Source: Aeromonas jandaei (GTDB lineage: Bacteria; Pseudomonadota; Gammaproteobacteria; Enterobacterales; Aeromonadaceae). From it: a DNA stretch of 64,000 bases. The position numbers and the translations under genes are program-made. A model generated the notes under the pieces. The model saw only the letters and a program-made list of their open reading frames with translations, made no database searches and had not been told where the DNA came from. This document shows positions 51,410-60,036 of the stretch, piece by piece (the first letter of the stretch is position 1; the number at the start of each line of letters is the position of its first letter). The stretch covers positions 2,386,001 through 2,450,000 of the forward strand of contig NZ_CP149571.1 in NCBI RefSeq assembly GCF_037890695.1, given 5' to 3'.

Positions 51410-51517
51410 TTTTGCTCGTTGGTCGATAAGTTGTTCACGCATATCACCATATTTAACTATGATTGCTTCAGAATCTGTTCGTTGTCACATCGATAGTCTG
51501 ACGCAATCCATCACGCA

Positions 51518-51534
51518 TGCATGATTAATGCCAA
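51518..51534 (-). promoter_or_regulatory. Candidate sigma-54 promoter of flgA
   Basis: TTGGCATTAATCATGCA on the minus strand has the -24 GG and -12 GC exactly ten bases apart. The -12 half is ATGCA instead of TTGCA. It lies 109 bases upstream of the preferred flgA start, and no competing sigma-70 pair was seen. Confidence 0.55.
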
Positions 51535-51553
51535 GCGTTTTTAGGGAGTGTTT

Positions 51554-52465
51554 ATGGCCAGTATCCTGGACTCGGTCAACCAACGTACCCAGCTAGTGGG
51601 GCAAAACCGGCTGGAGTTGTTGTTGTTTCGTCTCAATGGACGTCAAAGATTTGGCATCAACGTATTCAAAGTGCGTGAAGTGTTGCAGTGTCCTCCCTTG
51701 ACCGTGATGCCCAAGTTGAACTCCTGCATTCGCGGGGTAGCGCACATTCGGGGTCAGACTATTTCGGTTATTGACCTGAGCATGGCGATGGGCAAACGTC
51801 CCATTGAAGACCTGAGCAAGTGCTTCATTATTATCTCCGAGTACAACCGCTCCATTCAGGGATTTTTGGTCCACTCGGTCGAGCGCATCATCAACATGAA
51901 CTGGGAATCAATTCTACCGCCGCCGAAGGGCGCAGGCCGTATCAACTACATGACGGCGGTTACCGAAGTGGACGGTGAGTTGGTTGAAATTCTCGACGTT
52001 GAACGCATTCTCAACGAGATCTCTCCGGTCTCCACCGAGGTTAGTCAGGAGCTGGTTGAAGCGAGTGTCGAGCACCCCACTCTCGGACGCCCTGTGCTGG
52101 TAGCCGATGACTCATCGGTTGCTCGTAAACAGGTTCAGCGCGCACTTGAGGCAATCGGGGTTGAGTGTGTATTGGCAAAAGATGGTCGTGAAGCATTGAA
52201 CATGCTGCTTGAGATGACCAAGAATGGTCCTATCAAGGAGCAGATTGCCCTCGTCATTTCGGATATCGAAATGCCGGAGATGGATGGTTACACCTTCACT
52301 GCCGAGATCCGCAATAATCCCAATCTCAAAGACTTGCATGTTATTCTGCACACATCCCTCAGTGGAGTATTCAACCAGGCAATGGTGCAGAAAGTGGGGG
52401 CCAACAATTTTATCGCCAAGTTCCAACCGGATGAATTGGCCAAGGCCGTACAAAACGCACTCTAA
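51554..52465 (+). CDS. cheV: Chemotaxis coupling protein CheV (CheW-REC)
   Basis: The protein has 303 residues. The CheW-like domain spans about 15-165 (LELLLFRLNGRQRFGINVFK, RGVAHIRGQTISVIDLSMA). The receiver domain spans about 180-300 with VADDSSVARKQ (acidic pair), the phospho-acceptor Asp in LVISDIEMPEMDG, a Thr/Ser in HTSLSG and a Lys in FIAKFQPDEL. It couples receptors to CheA and may act as a phosphate sink. The ATG at 51554 has AGGGAG seven bases upstream. It is followed by cheR after 17 bases. Confidence 0.93.
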   Translation: MASILDSVNQRTQLVGQNRLELLLFRLNGRQRFGINVFKVREVLQCPPLTVMPKLNSCIRGVAHIRGQTISVIDLSMAMGKRPIEDLSKCFIIISEYNRSIQGFLVHSVERIINMNWESILPPPKGAGRINYMTAVTEVDGELVEILDVERILNEISPVSTEVSQELVEASVEHPTLGRPVLVADDSSVARKQVQRALEAIGVECVLAKDGREALNMLLEMTKNGPIKEQIALVISDIEMPEMDGYTFTAEIRNNPNLKDLHVILHTSLSGVFNQAMVQKVGANNFIAKFQPDELAKAVQNAL

Positions 52466-52482
52466 TAAAGAAGAACAGCTGC

Positions 52483-53307
52483 ATGAAGACACTTTCGGAC
52501 GACTTATACAAACAGTTCAGCAATTTTCTGGCGGTACAGAGCGGAATCGTGCTGGGTGATAACAAACAGTATCTGGTGAAGAGCCGTCTTTCACCTTTGA
52601 TGGCTCAGTTTGGCATCGAGAGTCTGTCTGACCTGGTTACCCGTGCAATGAGTGTGCGAGAGCGTGACCTGAAAATGGCAGTGGTAGATGCCATGACAAC
52701 CAACGAGACACTCTGGTTTCGTGACACCTATCCGTTCCAGTTGCTGACTGACAAGATTTTCCCTGAACTGGGTAAAAGCGGCCGACCCGTCAAGATTTGG
52801 TCTGCAGCGTCATCTTCCGGGCAGGAGCCATACTCCATTGCCATGACGGCGCTGGAGCAGCAGATGAAAAAGCCCGGCACCTTGCCTGGTGGTGTACAGA
52901 TCGTGGGGACGGATATTTCGACCACCATGCTCAACCAGTGCAAAGAGGGTGTCTACGACAGCCTTGCTTTGGCGCGGGGCTTGTCACCTGAGCGCAAGAA
53001 GATGTTCTTTGAACCATACGGTGACAATAAAATGCGGGTGGTGGAACGAGTCAGAAAATTGACCACGTTCCGTCCCTTGAATTTACTGGAAAGCTATAGC
53101 TTGCTCGGTAAATTTGACATTATTTTCTGTCGTAACGTGCTGATCTATTTTGCCCCAGAAGTGAAGTCAAAGATCCTCAACCAGTTTGCTGCAAGCCTCA
53201 ATCCGGGAGGATATCTGATGCTGGGGGCATCGGAGTCACTGGCTGGTTTGACTGATCGATTCGAGATGATCCGTTGCAATCCGGGGATTGTTTACAAGGT
53301 GAAATAG
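52483..53307 (+). CDS. cheR: Chemotaxis protein methyltransferase CheR
   Basis: The protein has 274 residues. The N-terminal helical domain (about 1-75) is followed by the SAM-dependent methyltransferase domain with TNETLWFRDTYPFQLL, WSAASSSGQEPYSIAM, IVGTDISTTMLNQCKEG, DIIFCRNVLIYF and LMLGASESL. It methylates glutamates on chemoreceptors with S-adenosylmethionine. It probably forms an operon with cheV. A strong terminator follows before flgB. Confidence 0.95.
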   Translation: MKTLSDDLYKQFSNFLAVQSGIVLGDNKQYLVKSRLSPLMAQFGIESLSDLVTRAMSVRERDLKMAVVDAMTTNETLWFRDTYPFQLLTDKIFPELGKSGRPVKIWSAASSSGQEPYSIAMTALEQQMKKPGTLPGGVQIVGTDISTTMLNQCKEGVYDSLALARGLSPERKKMFFEPYGDNKMRVVERVRKLTTFRPLNLLESYSLLGKFDIIFCRNVLIYFAPEVKSKILNQFAASLNPGGYLMLGASESLAGLTDRFEMIRCNPGIVYKVK

Positions 53308-53359
53308 GCCTTCAATCCGCACTCCAGCTGGATTGACAGAATAGCGGCAATATCACGCC

Positions 53360-53390
53360 AGAGGGAGGCACAATGCCTCCCTCTTTATTT
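53360..53390 (+). terminator. Rho-independent terminator of cheVR
   Basis: An 11-base perfect stem AGAGGGAGGCA/TGCCTCCCTCT with a three-base loop is followed by TTATTT, 52 bases after the cheR stop. Confidence 0.87.
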
Positions 53391-53513
53391 ATACCAGACA
53401 TGCCAGAAGCCCTCTGTGCGTGGGTTCTCCATCGTCAGCCTGTTTATTGGCGCATTCCGTGCTTCCTGATGATGCAACCCTTTACTTGCGTACCTCTCAT
53501 TACCTGTCTTTTG

Positions 53514-53530
53514 TGGCATAGCTCTTGCTT
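53514..53530 (+). promoter_or_regulatory. Sigma-54 promoter of flgBCDE
   Basis: TGGCATAGCTCTTGCTT has the -24 GG (53515-53516) and -12 GC (53527-53528) ten bases apart, close to TGGCAC-N5-TTGCT. The predicted start near 53540 is about 19 bases before the flgB ATG. Confidence 0.75.
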
Positions 53531-53558
53531 GGAAACAGTATCAAGCAGGAGGTGAGCT

Positions 53559-53960
53559 ATGGCTCTTTCATTCGACAAGGCATTTGGTGTTCATCAATAC
53601 ACGCTGGGGGTTCGTGCCAAGCGTGCAGAAGTGCTTTCCAGCAATATTGCCAATGCCGATACCCCTGGCTACAAGGCCAGAGATATCGACTTTGCACAGG
53701 CATTGCAGGATGCGCAGCACCAACAACAGGGGTTTGGTCTGGCTACCACCAGCGAAAAACACTTTGCCTTGAATATGGATGCGCCCGGTTCGGTTCAATA
53801 TCGCAACCCGTTGCAGCCTGATACCGGTGACGGCAATACGGTGGATGTGCAGCAGGAGCGCACAGAGTTCCTGCGTAACAGCCTTGAGTATCAGACCTCC
53901 CTTGAATTCATGAATAGCAAGATCAGCGGCCTGCTCAAGGCGCTGAAAGGAGAACAGTGA
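53559..53960 (+). CDS. flgB: Flagellar proximal rod protein FlgB
   Basis: The protein has 133 residues. The conserved N-terminal rod motif is [27 protein letters not shown], split here as [19 protein letters not shown]. It has the C-terminal amphipathic helix [21 protein letters not shown]. It forms the base of the rod. It opens the flgBCDE unit behind a sigma-54 promoter and is coupled to flgC by a one-base stop/start overlap. Confidence 0.95.
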   Translation: MALSFDKAFGVHQYTLGVRAKRAEVLSSNIANADTPGYKARDIDFAQALQDAQHQQQGFGLATTSEKHFALNMDAPGSVQYRNPLQPDTGDGNTVDVQQERTEFLRNSLEYQTSLEFMNSKISGLLKALKGEQ

Positions 53961-54379
53961 TGAGTTTGTTCAAGGTCTTTGACATAGCCGGCTCGGCCAT
54001 GAGCGCGCAGACCGTGCGGCTCAACACTGTTGCCAGCAATATGGCCAACGCAGATAGCGTCAGCTCCAGTGTGGAAAAAACTTACCATGCCCGGCGGCCA
54101 ATTTTTGCCGCTCAGCTCGATCAGGCTATGTCGGATAATCAGGGCTCGGTTGGGGTTGAGGTGAAAGGGATTGTCGAGAGCAAGGCTCCATTGCTCAAGG
54201 AGTACAACCCCAATCATCCCATGGCGGACAAGGATGGCTTCATTTTCAAGCCGAACGTCAACATGGTTGAAGAGATGGCGGACATGATCAATGCCTCGCG
54301 CAGCTATCAAACGAACGTTCAGGTTGCAGACTCGGCCAAGAAAATGCTTCAGCAGACGCTGAATCTTGGCAAGTCCTGA
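53960..54379 (+). CDS. flgC: Flagellar proximal rod protein FlgC
   Basis: The protein has 139 residues from the ATG at 53960 (AGGAG upstream). The N-terminus reads FDIAGSAMSAQTVRLNTVAS and NMANADSV; the C-terminal rod helix is MINASRSYQTNVQVADSAKK. It is a proximal rod subunit that stacks on FlgB. The start shares its A with the last base of the flgB stop. Confidence 0.95.
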   Translation: MSLFKVFDIAGSAMSAQTVRLNTVASNMANADSVSSSVEKTYHARRPIFAAQLDQAMSDNQGSVGVEVKGIVESKAPLLKEYNPNHPMADKDGFIFKPNVNMVEEMADMINASRSYQTNVQVADSAKKMLQQTLNLGKS

Positions 54380-54394
54380 TAGGGGGAATGCAAC

Positions 54395-55129
54395 ATGGTT
54401 GATACAACCAACAGTGTGAACGGCATCAGCCGAACCACTAGTCAGACGACAGGCACGACAACTGCCCCCAAAAAGGAGCTGGATCAGGCAGCATTTTTGA
54501 CGCTGCTGACCAAGCAACTTGCCTACCAGGATCCGTTCAAGCCGGTAGACAATGCGCAGATGCTCTCTCAAATGACCTCGATGTCGACATCTGAGGGCAT
54601 CAGCAGTCTTTCTGCACAAATGAGCAATCTCAACACCCTGATGACCTCTAGTCAGGCGTTGCAGGCATCTGCGCTGGTTGGCCAGAATGTATTGCTGCCA
54701 AGCAACGTGGGTTATCTGGAAAAGGATGGTTCCATTTCCGGTGTCGTTGCTGTGGGTCTTGAGAACAAGTATTCGAACGTCAAGATTACGGTAGAAGATG
54801 AGAAGGGACAGGTTATCAAGGAGTTTTCCCTGGAAGGGGAGCAACGAGGTAACGTGGAATTTAGCTGGGATGGCAAAGATAAAGATGGCAACCCGGCAAA
54901 AGCAGGCAAGTACGTCATCAAGGCCAACGGGGCAATGGATGGCAAGTCGGAAAGTATCACTGCGTTTACTTATGGCAAGGTTGATAGCGTGGTCCTGGGG
55001 AACGGTTCAAATCCGACCCAGCTCAATTTGAGAGGACTGGGCACTACAACCCTGAACAGCATCCTGCAAATTTCGGGAAGCAACCAAAACCAGAAACCGT
55101 CAACGACCAAGTCGACAGCATCGATCTGA
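54395..55129 (+). CDS. flgD: Flagellar hook cap/assembly protein FlgD
   Basis: The protein has 244 residues. The conserved N-terminal region DQAAFLTLLTKQLAYQDPFK and NAQMLSQMTSMSTSEGISSL is followed by FlgD Ig-like and Tudor-like domains (EFSWDGKDKDGNPAKAGKYV-like stretch). It caps the growing hook and is lost before filament assembly. The gene lies 15 bases after flgC. Confidence 0.94.
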   Translation: MVDTTNSVNGISRTTSQTTGTTTAPKKELDQAAFLTLLTKQLAYQDPFKPVDNAQMLSQMTSMSTSEGISSLSAQMSNLNTLMTSSQALQASALVGQNVLLPSNVGYLEKDGSISGVVAVGLENKYSNVKITVEDEKGQVIKEFSLEGEQRGNVEFSWDGKDKDGNPAKAGKYVIKANGAMDGKSESITAFTYGKVDSVVLGNGSNPTQLNLRGLGTTTLNSILQISGSNQNQKPSTTKSTASI

Positions 55130-55139
55130 GGAGCAATAT

Positions 55140-56504
55140 ATGTCATTTAACAATGCCTTGAGCGGTGTCAATGCGGCACAGAAAGACTTGAACGTCACCG
55201 CCAACAACATTGCCAACGTCAACACCATGGGCTTTAAAGAGTCACGTGCTGAATTTGCTGATGTCTATGCCAACTCAATCTTTGTCAATGGAAAGACGCA
55301 GGTCGGTAATGGTGTCGCGACAGGCGCTGTTGCCCAGCAGTTCCATCAAGGGGCACTGCAATTTACCAATAATGCGCTGGATTTGGCGATCCAGGGTAAC
55401 GGCTTTTTTGTCACTTCGGATGGTCTGACCAACCTAGATCGCACCTACACCCGTGCGGGGGCTTTCAAGCTCAATGAAAACAGCTATATGGTCAATAACC
55501 AAGGGGCCTATCTGCAGGGTTATGAGGTAAACGTCGATGGCACGCCGAAAGCGGTGAGCATCAACGCAACCAAACCGATCCAGATCCCTGATCGTGCTGG
55601 TGAGCCGACCAAGACCACTAAAATCGAAGCCAGTTTCAACCTCAAATCTGACTCAACCCCTCTGGCCGCCGGTGGTTCAGCGGCAGACCCTTCGTTTTTT
55701 GATCCAATCAACAATCCGAAGAGTTATGCCTCATCCACATCAGTTACGATCTATGACTCTTTGGGATCCCCTCATGTAATTACCCAATATTTTGTTAAAG
55801 AGGCTGATCCGACAGATCCAACCAAGCCGGCAAGTCCGACGGCTTGGCGTATGTACATGTATGAGGGGAATAAACCGATAGATGTAGCTGGCGGTGTGGC
55901 AACCACGATGTCGGGAACCGTTACCAATGTTCCACCACTGGCAGCCCGCTTCACCTTCGGTGCCGATGGCAAGATGATCACTCCGACCACGCCTGCCGCA
56001 ATCAAAACAATTCCCTTGGGTACCCCTGGTGCTGGCATCATCAACAATGGCGCAGACGGTACCCAGCAGGTAGATATTCAGCTCGGTACTGTAACCCAGT
56101 ACTCCTCACCATTTGAGGTGAACAAGTTGACACAGGATGGTTCCACTGTTGGCCGCTTGACCAAAGTCGAGATTACGCCGGATGGCATTGTCTCCGCAAC
56201 CTATAGCAACGCCACGACTCTGAAGGTTGCTATGGTCGCTATGGCCAAGTTTGCCAACTCACAAGGGTTGACCCAGGTGGGTGATACCTCCTGGCGGCAG
56301 TCACTGCTCTCCGGCGATGCCTTGCCGGGAACGCCCAACTCCGGGACATTCGGTACTGTCAAATCCTCGGCGCTGGAACAATCCAACGTGGATTTGACCT
56401 CAGAGCTGGTGGATTTGATCACTGCCCAGCGTAACTTCCAGGCCAACTCCCGTTCCCTGGAGGTCAACAGCTCGCTGCAACAGACCATCCTGCAGATCCG
56501 TTAA
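55140..56504 (+). CDS. flgE: Flagellar hook protein FlgE
   Basis: The protein has 454 residues. The N-terminal FlgE motif (MSFNNALSGVNAAQKDLNVT, NNIANVNTMGFKESRAEFAD), the FlaE domain in the middle and the C-terminal helix SELVDLITAQRNFQANSRSL are all present. It polymerises into the hook. The ATG has GAGGAG eight bases upstream. A strong terminator 20 bases after the stop ends the flgBCDE transcript. Confidence 0.95.
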   Translation: MSFNNALSGVNAAQKDLNVTANNIANVNTMGFKESRAEFADVYANSIFVNGKTQVGNGVATGAVAQQFHQGALQFTNNALDLAIQGNGFFVTSDGLTNLDRTYTRAGAFKLNENSYMVNNQGAYLQGYEVNVDGTPKAVSINATKPIQIPDRAGEPTKTTKIEASFNLKSDSTPLAAGGSAADPSFFDPINNPKSYASSTSVTIYDSLGSPHVITQYFVKEADPTDPTKPASPTAWRMYMYEGNKPIDVAGGVATTMSGTVTNVPPLAARFTFGADGKMITPTTPAAIKTIPLGTPGAGIINNGADGTQQVDIQLGTVTQYSSPFEVNKLTQDGSTVGRLTKVEITPDGIVSATYSNATTLKVAMVAMAKFANSQGLTQVGDTSWRQSLLSGDALPGTPNSGTFGTVKSSALEQSNVDLTSELVDLITAQRNFQANSRSLEVNSSLQQTILQIR

Positions 56505-56524
56505 TTGATCTACTGGCTATTTTA

Positions 56525-56553
56525 AGAGGGGGACTGATGTCCCCCTCTGTATT
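56525..56553 (+). terminator. Rho-independent terminator between flgE and flgF
   Basis: A perfect ten-base stem AGAGGGGGAC/GTCCCCCTCT with a four-base loop is followed by GTATTT. It lies 20 bases after the flgE stop and 48 bases before a sigma-54 promoter for flgF. Confidence 0.83.
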
Positions 56554-56595
56554 TCTGAGTCCAGGCTCCCCTCAATATCCCTCCAATTTTTCCTG

Positions 56596-56612
56596 TTGGC
56601 ACTCAAATTGCA
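56596..56612 (+). promoter_or_regulatory. Sigma-54 promoter of flgFGHIJKL
   Basis: TTGGCACTCAAATTGCA is an almost perfect match to TTGGCAC-N5-TTGCA, with -24 GG at 56598-56599 and -12 GC at 56610-56611. It predicts a start near 56623, 28 bases before the flgF ATG. Confidence 0.85.
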
Positions 56613-56650
56613 GTTCCCTCATCAGAGTCATCTGTTTGACGGAGAATCCC

Positions 56651-57397
56651 ATGGATCACCTGCTTTACATCGCCATGTCCGGGGCCAAAGAGAACATGAA
56701 TAGCCTGGCTATTCGCAGCAATAACCTCGCCAATGCCAATACCACCGGCTTCAAGTCCGACTTCGAGCAGGCCCGCAGCATGCAGGCCTTTGGGGAAGGC
56801 TTGCCCAGCCGGGTATTTGCCATGACGGAGCGTCCCGGTCAGAACTTGCAGCATGGCATGTTGATGACAACAGGTCGGGATCTTGATGTGGCTGTTGATG
56901 GCCCGGGCTGGATTGCTGTGCAGGACCCCAAAGGGGGTGAGGCCTATACCCGTATGGGAAATTTGCAGGTGAATGCGACTGGCAATCTGCAGACCTCAAC
57001 CGGTCTGAACGTGGTGGATGATGGTGGCCAGCCCATCGTGCTGCCGATGCCGATGGAGAAGCTTGAGATCAACCGTGATGGCACCATCAGCGGTCGTCCC
57101 GAAGGTGCGGCTGCCAACCTGTCTGAGGATTTTCAGCGGATCAAGTTAGTTAACCCGGCTGCCAATGCGGTAGAGAAGGGTACTGATGGCCTGTTTCGCC
57201 GCAAGGATGGCCAAAATGAGCCAGCCTCAGCTGCGGTCGGTCTGATTGCCGGCTCTCTGGAAGGCAGCAACGTCAATGTGGTGGATGAGATGACCAACCT
57301 CATTCAACTGCAGCGTCAGTTCGAAACCCAGATCAAGTTAATGAAAACGGCCGAAGAGAATGATGAGGCCCAAACCCAGTTGCTGCGTATCAGCTAA
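56651..57397 (+). CDS. flgF: Flagellar proximal rod protein FlgF
   Basis: The protein has 248 residues. The N-terminal region LYIAMSGAKENMNSLAIRSN and NLANANTTGFKSDFEQAR and the C-terminal DEMTNLIQLQRQFETQIKLM are the conserved rod-protein termini. The ATG at 56651 has GGAG seven bases upstream. It opens a second flagellar unit with its own promoter. Confidence 0.95.
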   Translation: MDHLLYIAMSGAKENMNSLAIRSNNLANANTTGFKSDFEQARSMQAFGEGLPSRVFAMTERPGQNLQHGMLMTTGRDLDVAVDGPGWIAVQDPKGGEAYTRMGNLQVNATGNLQTSTGLNVVDDGGQPIVLPMPMEKLEINRDGTISGRPEGAAANLSEDFQRIKLVNPAANAVEKGTDGLFRRKDGQNEPASAAVGLIAGSLEGSNVNVVDEMTNLIQLQRQFETQIKLMKTAEENDEAQTQLLRIS

Positions 57398-57412
57398 CCA
57401 AGGAGTTACACC

Positions 57413-58201
57413 ATGAATCCTGCACTCTGGATCAGCAAGACCGGGTTGGATGCTCAGCAGACCAATATTTCGGTCACCTCGAACAACCTGGCGAACGCCA
57501 GCACCGTGGGCTTTAAAAAGTCGCGGGCCATCTTTGAAGATCTGCTGTATCAGAACATCAACCAGCCCGGTGGCCGTTCCTCTGCCGATACCGAGCGCCC
57601 CTCTGGATTGATGCTGGGTGCCGGTGCCAAGGTGGTCGCGACCCAGAAAGATCACAGCCAGGGTAACGTGCAAACCACGGATAACTCCCTCGACCTGATG
57701 ATCAGTGGCCGCGGTTACTTTGAAGTGCAGTTGCCGGATGGCAGCTCTGCCTACACCCGCAACGGTCAATTTACCCTGAACAGCGAAGGGACCATCGTTA
57801 CTCCTGGCAACGGTTACACCCTGCAACCGGAGATCCAGATCCCGGAAAATGCCCAGAGCGTGACGGTTGGCGAAGATGGCCAGGTCTCTGTCCAGCTCAA
57901 GGGAGATGGCGCATCTCAGGTGGTCGGCCAGATCACTCTTTCCGATTTCGTCAATGCCAGCGGCCTGCAGCCCATGGGTGAAAACCTGTTTGTGGAAACC
58001 CAGTCCAGTGGCGCGGCCATTCAGGGAACTGCGGGGGCCGATGGTATGGGCGTGGTGAAACAGGGGATGCTGGAGACCTCCAACGTCAACGTGACTGAAG
58101 AGCTGGTCAACCTGATCCAGGCCCAGCGGGTTTACGAGATGAACTCCAAGGTACTCTCGGCGGTGGACGGCATGATGTCCTTCCTTATCCAGCGTACCTA
58201 A
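57413..58201 (+). CDS. flgG: Flagellar distal rod protein FlgG
   Basis: The protein has 262 residues, the usual FlgG length. It begins MNPALWISKTGLDAQQTNIS and has NNLANASTVGFKKSRAIFED, and it ends with VTEELVNLIQAQRVYEMNSK and VLSAVDGMM. It builds the distal rod inside the P and L rings. The gene lies 15 bases after flgF with AAGGAG upstream. Confidence 0.96.
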   Translation: MNPALWISKTGLDAQQTNISVTSNNLANASTVGFKKSRAIFEDLLYQNINQPGGRSSADTERPSGLMLGAGAKVVATQKDHSQGNVQTTDNSLDLMISGRGYFEVQLPDGSSAYTRNGQFTLNSEGTIVTPGNGYTLQPEIQIPENAQSVTVGEDGQVSVQLKGDGASQVVGQITLSDFVNASGLQPMGENLFVETQSSGAAIQGTAGADGMGVVKQGMLETSNVNVTEELVNLIQAQRVYEMNSKVLSAVDGMMSFLIQRT

Positions 58202-58212
58202 GTAGGAGGTGC

Positions 58213-58887
58213 ATGATGAAAGCCTTATGGATGCTGGGCTTGTTGGTACTGGGTGGTTGTACTTCTACCCCCAATACCCCAAAACCCGATGATCCCGAGT
58301 TTTCCCCCGTTTACGGGGAGTCGGAGCCGGTCTCGGTGAGACCGACAGGAGCTATCTTTCAGCCGGAGCAGGTCAACGGCATCTATTCGGATATCAAGGC
58401 GCACAAGGTGGGTGACATCATCACCATTCAGCTGGCTGAATCGACCTCTGCCTCCAAAAAAGCCAACACCCAGAGTGGCAAGGACAACAAGTTCAATCTG
58501 GATGCGGTTAGCTTAGGTGGCGTGCCGGTGACGGCAGGGCCCTATGACCTCTCGGCGAGCATCGGCCAGACTGGCGCGTTCAAGGGACAAGCCAAGGCAG
58601 ATCAGAGCAATAGCCTGCAGGGGAATATCTCGGTCAGCGTGGCCAAGGTATTGCCCAACGGCAATCTGCTGGTGCGTGGCGAGAAGTGGATCATGCTTAA
58701 CAATGGCAACGAATATATCCGTATTACCGGTCTTATCCGGCCAGAAGATGTGACGTCTGATAACAGCGTTTCATCCCAGAAAGTTGCCAATGCCCGTATC
58801 TACTACGGTGGTACCGGTGATCTGGCCAATACCCAGGAACAGGGATGGCTGACCAGCTTTTTCAATGGTCCCTGGTGGCCGCTCTAG
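58213..58887 (+). CDS. flgH: Flagellar L-ring lipoprotein FlgH
   Basis: The protein has 224 residues. A lipoprotein signal peptide has the lipobox LGGC with the lipidated Cys16. The mature protein has the FlgH core ([53 protein letters not shown]). It forms the L ring in the outer membrane. AGGAGG precedes the start. Confidence 0.95.
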   Translation: MMKALWMLGLLVLGGCTSTPNTPKPDDPEFSPVYGESEPVSVRPTGAIFQPEQVNGIYSDIKAHKVGDIITIQLAESTSASKKANTQSGKDNKFNLDAVSLGGVPVTAGPYDLSASIGQTGAFKGQAKADQSNSLQGNISVSVAKVLPNGNLLVRGEKWIMLNNGNEYIRITGLIRPEDVTSDNSVSSQKVANARIYYGGTGDLANTQEQGWLTSFFNGPWWPL

Positions 58888-58895
58888 GAGATGTT

Positions 58896-59993
58896 ATGAA
58901 GTCACTCCGTCTTGCCACACTCCTCTGTTGTCTATTGCCGCTGGGCATGGCTCATGCCGCCCGGATCAAGGACATCAGCTCGGTTGAAGGGGTTCGTACC
59001 AACCAGTTGATTGGTTACGGTCTGGTGGTCGGTCTGCCCGGTACTGGCGAGAAGAACAACGCCTTCACCGAGCAGACTTTCCGCACCATGCTCAACAACT
59101 TTGGCATCAAGGTGCCGGACAACATCAAGCCCAAGATCAAGGATGTGGCGCCGGTAGCTATTCATGCCGACTTGCCGCCCTTCTCCAAGCCGGGCCAAAC
59201 CATTGATGTCACGGTTTCCGCGATTGGCGAGGCGAAAAGCCTGCGTGGCGGTACTCTGCTGCAGAGCTTTCTCAAGGGGCTTGATGGTCGGGTCTATGCG
59301 GTTGCCCAGGGCAGTCTGGTGGTCGGCGGTCTGGGCGCTGAAGGGGCGGATGGCTCCAAGGTGGTGATCAATACCCCGACCGTCGGGCGCATTGCCAACG
59401 GGGCAACCGTCGAGCGGGAAGTACCCAATGCGTTCAGTCAGGGCGATACCATCACCTTCAACCTGAACCGCCCGGATTTTACTACTGCACGCCGACTGGC
59501 CGATGTGGTGAACGACCTGGTCGGCCCCAATACCGCGCAGGCACTCGATGCCACTTCGGTCAAGGTCTATGCGCCGCGTGATCCGGGTCAGCGAGTCTCC
59601 TATCTCGCGACCATCGAGAATCTGGAAGTGGATCCGGCCAATGAAGCGGCCAAGATCATCGTCAACTCGCGCACCGGCACTATCGTCATTGGCAGTGAAG
59701 TCAGGTTGAAACCGGCGGCTATCAGCCACGGTGGGTTGACCGTCACCATCGCGGAAAACCAGCAGGTCTCCCAGCCCAATCCACTCTCTGGCGGGCAGAC
59801 CACTACCACCAACAGTTCGACTATCAACGTCAAGCAGGAGCAGGGGCGGATGTTCAAGTTTGACACCGGCGCCACGCTGGATGAGTTGGTTCGGGCCGTC
59901 AACCAGGTCGGGGTTGCTCCCGGTGACCTGATGGCCATCCTCGAGGCGCTGCAGCAGGCAGGCGCCATCGAAGGACAGCTGATCATATTGTAA
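58896..59993 (+). CDS. flgI: Flagellar P-ring protein FlgI
   Basis: The protein has 365 residues. The Sec signal peptide [21 protein letters not shown] is followed by [20 protein letters not shown] and [20 protein letters not shown], and the C-terminus has [20 protein letters not shown]. It forms the P ring around the rod in the periplasm with help from FlgA. The ATG at 58896 gives the proper signal peptide and has AGGAG six bases upstream. Confidence 0.95.
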   Translation: MKSLRLATLLCCLLPLGMAHAARIKDISSVEGVRTNQLIGYGLVVGLPGTGEKNNAFTEQTFRTMLNNFGIKVPDNIKPKIKDVAPVAIHADLPPFSKPGQTIDVTVSAIGEAKSLRGGTLLQSFLKGLDGRVYAVAQGSLVVGGLGAEGADGSKVVINTPTVGRIANGATVEREVPNAFSQGDTITFNLNRPDFTTARRLADVVNDLVGPNTAQALDATSVKVYAPRDPGQRVSYLATIENLEVDPANEAAKIIVNSRTGTIVIGSEVRLKPAAISHGGLTVTIAENQQVSQPNPLSGGQTTTTNSSTINVKQEQGRMFKFDTGATLDELVRAVNQVGVAPGDLMAILEALQQAGAIEGQLIIL

Positions 59994-60036
59994 CAAGCGG
60001 CAAGGGGTTGCCACGGGCGGCAAAGAGGTAAGCAAA

